NCBI GenBank assembly: GCA_946631535.1
Contig: CAMPAF010000070.1
Span: 1-11,237, forward strand
Source: an uncultured Verrucomicrobiota bacterium
Lineage (GTDB): Bacteria; Verrucomicrobiota; Kiritimatiellia; RFP12; UBA1067
DNA: 11,237 bases
Reading direction: 5' to 3'
Part shown: positions 1 to 6,046 of the stretch, piece by piece
Numbering within the stretch: the first letter of the stretch is position 1
How the letters are laid out: the number at the start of each line of letters is the position of its first letter
Program-made: the position numbers and the translations under genes
Notes under the pieces: model-generated
Told to the model about the DNA's origin: nothing
The model's input: the letters and a program-made list of their open reading frames with translations, nothing else
Database searches by the model: none

Positions 1-1031
1 TTCGTCTGCACGAATCCCCACGCGATCATGTTGTTGCGGTTGATCCAGCGCTCGTGCTGGAGCCCCGGACGCAGGAACGCCTCGCTCCAGCGCCGGAAGC
101 GCGCGCCGTCGCGGCTCGACATGAACACGCCGTCGGAGACGCCGGGGATGCCGCCCGCGCCGCTCTTGTCGTACGCCGTGCAGCGTCCCTCGGTGAAACG
201 CTTCGGGAAGCCCACGTACATTCCCGGCGCGCGATCGTAGGGATGGATCGCGTTCGTGTAGAGCTGGTCGTTCGGCGAGTCCGTTTCGTACGTCACCCAC
301 TGCGGGTCGCTCCACGTCAGGAAGTCCTTTGAGGTCGCCCACTGGATGCCGCGCAGACTCTTGCCGCCGGGTCCTTTCCAGAACGTGCGGTAGTAGGTCA
401 CGTAGCAGCCGCGCGCCGTGTCCCAGAACACGATGTTCTGCGAATCGAACGCGCCCTTGGTGATGAGCGGCTTGTCGCCGATCTTTTTCCAGCGGATGCC
501 GTCGGGCGAGACGAATCCGGCAAGCCCGCTCTTGCCTTCGCCGGCGACAGCCTTGTACTTCTCGTCGGGCTTGCAGGCGGGGTTGCGGTCGAAGAACGGC
601 GAGAAGTTGTGCGCCGCCTGCTTGCCGTCGTTCTTGAGGATGATGTTGTTCTCCTTCGAGCCGTCGTATTCGCAGAGGCCGAGCTTCGGCTTACGCCAGA
701 CGATGCCGTCGACGCTCTCCGCGTAGCAGACCACCTGGTGGTTTTTGTAGCCGGGCAGCCTGTACGCGCTGCCGCGATAGTACATCTTGTAGTTCTTGTC
801 GTCGCGCAGCACGGTGTGGTAGCAGCACACGTTCCCCTCCCACGGCGCGTCGTAGACCATCGACACCTCGCGTTGCTCGGGCCGGTGCAGCTCAAGCGCC
901 GCGCCGCCGCCCAGCGCCGCGATGCGGTCCATGTCCCACATCACCTCGCGTCCGGAGCCCAGCTCCTTCACCTGCGCGACCGCTGCAGCCGCGACAAGCG
1001 CCAGGATACATGAAAACGCAAATCTGTTCAT
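1..1031 (-). CDS. Secreted GH43/GH32-like five-bladed beta-propeller protein (partial, N-terminal part)
   Basis: The reading frame is open from the ATG at 1031 to the left window edge (343 codons), so the C-terminus is missing. Residues 1-20 (MNRFAFSCILALVAAAAVAQ) form a Sec signal peptide. The mature part is rich in propeller-like blade motifs: W-E-G-N plus MYYRG at about 64-87, an ESVDGIVWRKPKLGL blade at about 105-119, SPDGIRW at about 175-181, and ATSKDFLTWSDP at about 232-243. An N-N-I-I-L motif follows EYDGSKE at about 121-132. These features match the large group of Planctomycetes/Verrucomicrobia proteins annotated as GH32-N-terminal or GH43-like. Such enzymes act on sugar chains in the periplasm or outside the cell, but I cannot assign substrate or catalytic residues. 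It is divergent to a CE15-like esterase, which supports a role in polysaccharide use. No Shine-Dalgarno sequence precedes the start; a TATAAT lies 6 nt upstream. It could be a non-enzymatic propeller. Confidence 0.8.
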   Translation of the reverse strand, partial: MNRFAFSCILALVAAAAVAQVKELGSGREVMWDMDRIAALGGGAALELHRPEQREVSMVYDAPWEGNVCCYHTVLRDDKNYKMYYRGSAYRLPGYKNHQVVCYAESVDGIVWRKPKLGLCEYDGSKENNIILKNDGKQAAHNFSPFFDRNPACKPDEKYKAVAGEGKSGLAGFVSPDGIRWKKIGDKPLITKGAFDSQNIVFWDTARGCYVTYYRTFWKGPGGKSLRGIQWATSKDFLTWSDPQWVTYETDSPNDQLYTNAIHPYDRAPGMYVGFPKRFTEGRCTAYDKSGAGGIPGVSDGVFMSSRDGARFRRWSEAFLRPGLQHERWINRNNMIAWGFVQT

Positions 1032-1037
1032 GGGCGT

Positions 1038-1043
1038 ATTATA
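1038..1043 (-). promoter_or_regulatory. -10 box (TATAAT) of the propeller gene, leaderless context
   Basis: Read on the minus strand, a perfect TATAAT is followed by ACGCCC and then the ATG at 1031. With the usual distance from -10 to +1, transcription would begin at or next to the A of the start codon. I see no convincing -35 hexamer at 16-18 bp, so this is a -10-only call. Confidence 0.55.
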
Positions 1044-1055
1044 GCAAACCCCCGG

Positions 1056-1068
1056 CCTGTCCGGCAGG
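1056..1068. promoter_or_regulatory. Imperfect dyad between divergent promoters
   Basis: CCTGTCCGGCAGG is a near-palindrome whose outer CCTG/CAGG arms pair perfectly. It lies midway between the two divergent TATAAT boxes, in the -35 regions of both. That position suits a shared regulator site, but the dyad is short and GC-rich and may be chance. Confidence 0.25.
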
Positions 1069-1074
1069 ATATGG

Positions 1075-1080
1075 TATAAT
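1075..1080 (+). promoter_or_regulatory. -10 box (TATAAT) of the esterase-protease operon, leaderless context
   Basis: A perfect TATAAT is followed by TCATTCC and then the ATG at 1088. The 7-nt gap places the likely transcription start at the start codon, and there is no Shine-Dalgarno sequence. No good -35 element is visible. It mirrors the box of the divergent gene. Confidence 0.55.
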
Positions 1081-1087
1081 TCATTCC

Positions 1088-2269
1088 ATGAATGCGACAA
1101 CAAGCACAACCCTCGCCGTCACGGCGCTCCTTTCCCTCGCCGTCGGCGCGATCGAGATCGCCGAGCCGCGCAACGTGCCGCGCCTCTTCGACCCCTACTC
1201 CATGAACCCGACCAAGTGGACCGCTGAGCGCCGTCCCGAGCTGAAGGACCTTCTCGCCAAGGAGGTCTACGGGGTGCGCCCTGTCGAGCGTCCGCCCCAT
1301 CTCGTGTTCTCCGCCGCCGAGCCGGATGCCGTGATGATGGACGGCAAGGCCGTGCGCAAGCGCATCCGCATCGAATACGGCGGAAGGTTCGGCACGAACA
1401 GTTTCGTCTGCACGGCGTTCATCCCGCGTGCGCAGAAGCCCGCGCCGTCGTTCGTGTTCATCTGCAACCGCTCGCCCGCGGAGAACATCGACCCTACGCG
1501 CCGGGTGAAGAGCGGATTCTGGCCGGCGGAGGAGATTGTGGCGCGCGGCTACGCCACGGTCGCGTTCCACACGAGCGACGTCGCGCCCGACAAGCAGCAC
1601 GGCAACACGCGCGGCGCGTTCGCGGCGTTCGAGGACGTCGAACGCCAGTACCGTCCGAAGAACTCCTGGGGCGCGCTTTCGGTGTGGGCCTGGGCAGCCA
1701 GCCGCGTCCTCGACTGGATCGAGACCGAACCGACGCTCGACGCCAAGCACGTGGCGGTGATCGGCCACTCGCGCGGCGGCAAGACCGCCCTCGTGGCGGC
1801 CGCATGGGACGAACGCTTCGCGATGGCCGTCTCCAGCTGCTCCGGCACGGGCGGCGCCAAGCTGCACCACGTCGACCTGCCGGACGCGGAGCGAATCGTC
1901 GACTCCGTCTCCTCGCACCAGTTCTGGTATTGCCGCAACTACACGCGGTGGGTGAACCTCGACGCCCAGGTCCCCTTTGACCAGCACATGCTCGTCGGAC
2001 TCATCGCGCCGCGCCTCGTGTGCATCGGCTCCGCCACCCAGGACCCGCACGCCGGACCGTATGGGGAATACTGCACCGCACGCTACGCCACACCTGCCTG
2101 GACAATCTTCGGACGCCAGGGATTCGTCTCGTGCGGCTTCCCCGACCCCGACACGCCCCAGCAGGAAGGCGACATCTCCTACCACATCCGCACCGGCAAG
2201 CACGACCTCACGCCCTACGACTGGGGCGTCTACATGGACTTCGCCGACAAGCACGGATGGCGCAAATGA
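1088..2269 (+). CDS. CE15-like glucuronoyl esterase (alpha/beta hydrolase)
   Basis: This 393-aa protein has a hydrophobic N-terminus (about residues 8-21, TLAVTALLSLAVGA) that looks like a signal peptide, although the n-region lacks a positive charge. The nucleophile elbow is GHSRGGK with Ser228, the signature of CE15 4-O-methyl-glucuronoyl methylesterases, which cleave lignin-glucuronoxylan ester bonds. The candidate catalytic His372 lies in GKHDLTPYDW, another CE15 hallmark. Acidic candidates are Asp319 and Glu327 in QDPHAGPYGEY; the segment after the serine (SSCSGTGG) carries no Glu where many CE15 enzymes have one. The frame is open back to an ATG at 1010, but ATG 1088 is preferred because a TATAAT ends 8 nt before it and the signal-like segment follows it directly. 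It is first in an operon, 11 nt ahead of the protease gene. CE15 or a close acetyl-xylan-esterase-like relative is well supported; the actual substrate is inferred. Confidence 0.85.
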   Translation: MNATTSTTLAVTALLSLAVGAIEIAEPRNVPRLFDPYSMNPTKWTAERRPELKDLLAKEVYGVRPVERPPHLVFSAAEPDAVMMDGKAVRKRIRIEYGGRFGTNSFVCTAFIPRAQKPAPSFVFICNRSPAENIDPTRRVKSGFWPAEEIVARGYATVAFHTSDVAPDKQHGNTRGAFAAFEDVERQYRPKNSWGALSVWAWAASRVLDWIETEPTLDAKHVAVIGHSRGGKTALVAAAWDERFAMAVSSCSGTGGAKLHHVDLPDAERIVDSVSSHQFWYCRNYTRWVNLDAQVPFDQHMLVGLIAPRLVCIGSATQDPHAGPYGEYCTARYATPAWTIFGRQGFVSCGFPDPDTPQQEGDISYHIRTGKHDLTPYDWGVYMDFADKHGWRK

Positions 2270-2274
2270 AAGGA
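2269..2274 (+). promoter_or_regulatory. Ribosome binding site of the HtrA gene
   Basis: AAAGGA overlaps the last base of the esterase stop codon and sits 6 nt before ATG 2281. It decides this start over the frame's upstream start codons inside the esterase gene. Confidence 0.7.
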
Positions 2275-2280
2275 ACAGAC

Positions 2281-3666
2281 ATGACCAGACCACTCGTGCG
2301 CAGCGCGCTTCACGCCGGAAGCGTAGCCGCGCTTGCGGCCTGCCTGCTGTCGGCAGGCTGCCGCACCACCGACGCAGGCGACAACGGATTCCGCGGCGTC
2401 ATCCTCGAGGCGCGGCAGAAGGTGTTCCCGACGCTCGCCTACATCCGCGTCGTGCGCGAGGCGCTCGAGGGCGGAAAGAACGAGAAGCAGGTCGTCTCGG
2501 GCTCCGGGGTCGTCATTTCCCCCGACGGCGAGCTGCTCACCAACCACCACGTGGTGGACAAGGCCACGGAGATCCGCTGCCAGCTCTCCGACGGCACGGC
2601 CTACACCGCGAAGACTCTCGGCAGCGACAAGGACCTGGACGTGGCGCTCCTCAAGCTCGACTGCCCGTCCAACACGCCCCCGTTCACCGCCGCCACGCTC
2701 GCGCCCGAGCCCATGACGGTGGGAGACGTTGTGCTTGCGATGGGCGCCCCGTGGGGCCTTGCCCGCTCCGTGACGATGGGCATCATCTCCTGCACCGACC
2801 GGTATCTGGAGGGGTGCGGCCAGTACACACTGTGGTACCAGACCGACGCCGCGATCGCCCCCGGCAACTCGGGCGGGCCGCTCGTCGACACGCAAGGCCG
2901 CGTGGTCGGCCTCAACACGCGCGGCAACCTCTTCGGCGGACAGGCGTTCACGATCCCCTCCCCCACAATCCTAGAGGTCCTGCCGCGCCTGCGCGAGCAC
3001 GGGAACGCGCACTGGGCCTGGTTCGGACTCAACCTCCAGCCGCTACACGACTTCAACCACGACATGTACTTCCCCTCCACCAACGGCGTCGTGGTGGCAG
3101 GCACCGACGCCGGCAGCCCGGCACGCAAGGCCGGCCTCCTGCCTAACGACCGCATCGTGGCCGTGGACGGCGCGCCCGTCACGGTGGTCAACAGCGAGGA
3201 CCTCCCCGCGTTCAACCGGCACCTCGGCCGGCTCGCGTTCGACAAGGAGGTCGCCTTCACCGTCGTCCGCGGCGGCCAAGAGCGGACCTTCCGCTTCGCG
3301 CCGACGGAGAAGGGCCGCGTCGAGGGCGCCCAGAAGGCGTTCGAGCGCTGGGGATTCACCGCCAAGGAGATCAACCGCTTCGACACGCCAGACCTCGCCT
3401 TCTTCGCCGAGGACGGCGGTCTCTTCGTGAGCGCGGTCGCCTGGGACGGCAACGCCTGGAGCGCGGGGCTCAAGGAGAAGGACGTGATCGTCTCGTGGGA
3501 CGGCAAGCCCGTGAAGACGCTCGATACGCTCTCCGCCATCTACGATGCGGCCATGAAGGACCTGCCGGACCGCTCGCGCGCGAACATCGAAGTGCTTCGG
3601 CGCGGACGCAAGGCCCAGGTCGTGCTCAACTACCTTGAAGACACCGAGAAGGAGGTGCTGGAATGA
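2281..3666 (+). CDS. HtrA/Deg-like serine protease lipoprotein with two PDZ domains
   Basis: This 461-aa protein starts with a lipoprotein signal (lipobox LSAGC, Cys27), so it is probably tethered in the periplasm, and Arg at +2 fits outer-membrane sorting. The trypsin-like domain spans about residues 36-235. All three catalytic residues are present in family context: His90 in TNHHVV, Asp120 in DLDVALLKL and Ser197 in GNSGGP. PDZ-like domains follow at about 245-340 (AGSPARKAGLLPNDRIVAVDG) and 355-452 (AWSAGLKEKDVIVSWDGKPV). Length and architecture are those of ordinary Deg proteases, which degrade or refold damaged envelope proteins. It lies 11 nt behind a CE15-like esterase and overlaps the next gene by 4 nt (ATGA), so all three are probably co-transcribed. 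Which Deg subfamily it belongs to cannot be told here. Confidence 0.92.
   Translation: MTRPLVRSALHAGSVAALAACLLSAGCRTTDAGDNGFRGVILEARQKVFPTLAYIRVVREALEGGKNEKQVVSGSGVVISPDGELLTNHHVVDKATEIRCQLSDGTAYTAKTLGSDKDLDVALLKLDCPSNTPPFTAATLAPEPMTVGDVVLAMGAPWGLARSVTMGIISCTDRYLEGCGQYTLWYQTDAAIAPGNSGGPLVDTQGRVVGLNTRGNLFGGQAFTIPSPTILEVLPRLREHGNAHWAWFGLNLQPLHDFNHDMYFPSTNGVVVAGTDAGSPARKAGLLPNDRIVAVDGAPVTVVNSEDLPAFNRHLGRLAFDKEVAFTVVRGGQERTFRFAPTEKGRVEGAQKAFERWGFTAKEINRFDTPDLAFFAEDGGLFVSAVAWDGNAWSAGLKEKDVIVSWDGKPVKTLDTLSAIYDAAMKDLPDRSRANIEVLRRGRKAQVVLNYLEDTEKEVLE
3649..3655 (+). promoter_or_regulatory. Strong ribosome binding site inside the end of the HtrA gene
   Basis: AAGGAGG lies 7 nt before ATG 3663. It is a near-consensus Shine-Dalgarno sequence within the last codons of the upstream gene, and the two genes overlap as ATGA. 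This points to translational coupling with efficient re-initiation. Confidence 0.8.
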
Positions 3667-5858
3667 AGAAGGCAATCATGACGCTGGCCGCGCTCGCACC
3701 TTTCGCGGCAATCATCGCGGCGGACAAGCCGGAGAAGTCCCCCGAGGAGGAATCCGCCGAGCAGGCGGCGCGCGTGCGCGCGATGGCGACTGAATACGCC
3801 CCCAGCACCGTCAACGTGCGCTTCCGGATGAAGACGCTTCAGGACGGTTCGCCACCGGACGCCTGGATGCAATACCGTTGCCCAGCCTGCGGCAACACCA
3901 GCCTGCATGTCTCAAAAGACAACGAGAAGGAGCTCCCCTGCCTCGTCGCTGGCTTCGTGGTGGCGAACAACCGCGTGCTGGTGCAGGACCTCGCCCTGCG
4001 CGCGGATTGGCTGGACGGACTGGAGGTCGTCTGCGGCACCAACGCGACGCCCGCGCGTCCGGTCACATGCTACCCGGACGAGAACGCCGTCCTGCTCGAG
4101 ACGGAATGTCCTCTCGCCGGTGCGCGTCCGCTCGCCTTCACGGGAGACGCCACCAACGAGCCGTCACTGTTCCATCTGGTCACCGATGTGGACGGACGCG
4201 TCAAGGCCGGCATGCGCAAGGTCAACCGAAGCTTCACCCACTACCCGGCCACCGGCGAGTGCTGGTGCGGGGCCACGCCGAACACCATCGTGGTCGACGC
4301 CTCGAACCGCGCCGTCTCCGTCCAGATGCGTCTGGACAGAAAGCTCGACGACATCTTGCCGAAGCCCCCGTCCGCCTGGCGCGGTGAGCCGTTCGCCGAG
4401 CGGGAGGCGCGCATCGCGGCGCTCGAGAAGCGGCTCCTCACGTCCGTGCTGCCCGTCTATCTCCACATCGACGAGGAGAAGAAAAGCAACTCCAGCCGGA
4501 TGTTCTTCTCGTCTTCCGACGACGACAGCAAGGCGACAGGCGACGTCGACACGTTCGGCATCGCCCTTTCTGACGGTGACGTTCTAGTGCCGCTCAACCT
4601 GAATTCGGGGAAGATCGCCGCCCTCGACAAGATGGAGGCCACCCTTCCCGGCGGGAAAAAGGTCCCGCTCGAGTTCGTCGGCGCGTTCGCCGAATACGGC
4701 ATCTTCCTGCTGCGCTTCGCCGACGGCAAGACGCCAGACGGCGTGGAGCCCGTTCGCTTCGCCGCCGGCGAGGCGGAGACGCTTATGCGCCAGACGGTCT
4801 ACCTCGCAAAGCCGAAGAACAGGAACGGGAAGGTTCAGATATCGCTCGCCCCGCGCAAGATCACAGGTTTCAAGCGCGTCCACGGCGACGTCATAGCGCC
4901 GAACGAAGCCCCCGAGACCAACGGCTACCTGCTTCTGCTCGCCTCGGGCGAGATAGCGGCCATGGGCGGCAACACGCGTGCCGCCGGAGCGTCATGGGAC
5001 AGCTGGCGTTCCCGCACTGTGATTTCTGGGAGCAGGCTCGCACGACTGGTCGAGGCGCGCGACTTCGACCCCGAGTTCTCCGTGCGCAAGGGCAAGGACC
5101 GCATCCGCATTGCCTGGATCGGCGTCGAGACGCAGGCGATGACGAAGGAGCTCGCGCGAGAGAAGAAGGTGCTGGGCTATCTCTCGCAGGACGGAGGGCG
5201 CGGCTCCCTTGTCGGCAAGGTCTACGCGAACACGCCCGCCGCAAGGGTCGGCATCAAGGAGGGAGACGTGCTGCTGTGGGTGCGACGCAAGTCGAGCGAG
5301 CGCCGCGAGAAGCTGGACACGCGCGACCGCGACTTCGGGATGGACATCGAGAACCTCTTCGAGCACCTTCCCGTATCGGCGTTCGACCGGATCAGCGCCA
5401 CGCCCTGGCCGCAGGTCGAGGAAGGCGTGAACGAGGTGTTCACGAGGATGGGCATCGGCACGAAGGTGGTGGTCGCATGGGTCTCGAACGGCGAGAAGCG
5501 CGAGGAAGAGCTCGTGCTGGAGCAGGCGCCAGTCCACTACCGCACGGCGCGCCGGATCCGCAACCGCACGCTCGGCCTCGTGGCGGCGGACCTCACATTC
5601 GAGGTGCGCGCATTCCTCAAGCTCGCGAACGACGCGCCGGGCGTAGTCATCTCGAAGATGCAGCCTGGCAGCCCGTCCGCCGTGGCCGGACTCCGCCCCT
5701 TCGAGGTGATCACGTCCGTGAACGGCGAGCCGGTGCCTTCCGTCATCCGCTTCTCCGAGATGATCAAGGAGAAGAAGGATCTCACGTTCTCCGTGCGCCG
5801 CCTCGACGCCACCCGCATCGTCCGCATCCAGCTGAAGGCGGACCAGGCGAAACAGTGA
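3663..5858 (+). CDS. HtrA-like pseudoprotease: two degenerate trypsin-like barrels plus two PDZ domains
   Basis: This 731-aa protein has a signal peptide (about residues 1-20, MKKAIMTLAALAPFAAIIAA). Residues 46-225 and 292-440 each read like a chymotrypsin-fold barrel when laid against the preceding protease. AGFVVANNRVLVQDLAL (96-112) and FGIALSDGDVLVPLNL (298-313) match the His strand. DENAVLLE (139-146) and AEYGIFLLRF (343-352) match the Asp strand. TPNTIVVDASNRAVSV (205-220) and TNGYLLLLASGEIAAMGG (419-436) match GNSGGP. In both barrels His, Asp and Ser are all missing. PDZ-like domains follow at about 483-620 and 635-725 (PGSPSAVAGLRPFEVITSVNG). Eight cysteines lie in the first barrel, including CPAC (73-76) and CWC (200-202), which could be disulfides or a metal site. 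The likely role is a non-catalytic partner, adaptor or regulator of the coupled HtrA protease in the periplasm. The fold is inferred from internal similarity, not from a search. Confidence 0.8.
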   Translation: MKKAIMTLAALAPFAAIIAADKPEKSPEEESAEQAARVRAMATEYAPSTVNVRFRMKTLQDGSPPDAWMQYRCPACGNTSLHVSKDNEKELPCLVAGFVVANNRVLVQDLALRADWLDGLEVVCGTNATPARPVTCYPDENAVLLETECPLAGARPLAFTGDATNEPSLFHLVTDVDGRVKAGMRKVNRSFTHYPATGECWCGATPNTIVVDASNRAVSVQMRLDRKLDDILPKPPSAWRGEPFAEREARIAALEKRLLTSVLPVYLHIDEEKKSNSSRMFFSSSDDDSKATGDVDTFGIALSDGDVLVPLNLNSGKIAALDKMEATLPGGKKVPLEFVGAFAEYGIFLLRFADGKTPDGVEPVRFAAGEAETLMRQTVYLAKPKNRNGKVQISLAPRKITGFKRVHGDVIAPNEAPETNGYLLLLASGEIAAMGGNTRAAGASWDSWRSRTVISGSRLARLVEARDFDPEFSVRKGKDRIRIAWIGVETQAMTKELAREKKVLGYLSQDGGRGSLVGKVYANTPAARVGIKEGDVLLWVRRKSSERREKLDTRDRDFGMDIENLFEHLPVSAFDRISATPWPQVEEGVNEVFTRMGIGTKVVVAWVSNGEKREEELVLEQAPVHYRTARRIRNRTLGLVAADLTFEVRAFLKLANDAPGVVISKMQPGSPSAVAGLRPFEVITSVNGEPVPSVIRFSEMIKEKKDLTFSVRRLDATRIVRIQLKADQAKQ

Positions 5859-5870
5859 CTGTGACAGTCA
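5856..5870. repeat. 15-nt palindrome overlapping the operon's last stop codon
   Basis: TGACTGT-G-ACAGTCA is a perfect 7-bp inverted repeat around one base, starting on the TGA stop codon. Outward, it extends to CAGTGACTGT/ACAGTCAGTG with one mismatch. There is no T-tract after it, so it does not look like an intrinsic terminator. A protein-binding dyad or chance are the alternatives. Confidence 0.5.
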
Positions 5871-5887
5871 GTGCAGCAGATTTCATG

Positions 5888-6046
5888 TTAGCGTATCGCG
5901 TGGTGTTCCCCCACGAACGCGGGCAGGCGCGGGTTGAACCAGCCGCGGATCACCTCGTGGCCGTTGATCGTGCCCTTGTACGTCAAGCGCACGGAAGCTA
6001 CGCTCCAAGGGCGATGCGCGGGGCCGAAAGACATACCATAGTCCGA
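5888..6046 (-). pseudogene. 52 coding-like codons in frame after the HzsA-like gene's stop (gene remnant or small ORF)
   Basis: On the minus strand, directly after the TAA of the 887-aa gene (6047-6049) and in the same frame, 52 sense codons follow before a second TAA (5888-5890). The reading includes VRLTYKGTINGHEVIRGWF and ends PAFVGEHHAIR. Codon use is mostly G/C-ending, like neighbouring real genes, and the residues look protein-like, with Trp-Phe-Asn-Pro and alternating strand patterns. An internal ATG at 6034 would give a 48-aa ORF, but I see no Shine-Dalgarno sequence before it. Possible readings are the decayed C-terminus of a lost downstream gene, an original longer C-terminus of the haem protein cut off by a nonsense change, or a true small protein. 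I do not recognise the family. Confidence 0.4.

Noticed and set aside
609..1013. Plus-strand open frame opposite the propeller gene
   Set aside because: The minus-strand frame is open over all 1031 bases with a signal peptide and propeller motifs, so this is a shadow.
1010..1087. Upstream extension of the esterase to ATG 1010
   Set aside because: It would run through the divergent promoters and put 26 non-signal-like residues before the hydrophobic segment; a TATAAT lies just before ATG 1088.
1028..2293. Long minus-strand open frame opposite the esterase gene
   Set aside because: It mirrors the CE15 gene, whose catalytic motifs are clear. The antisense translation is rich in Arg, Val and Ala without domain motifs, as expected in GC-rich DNA.
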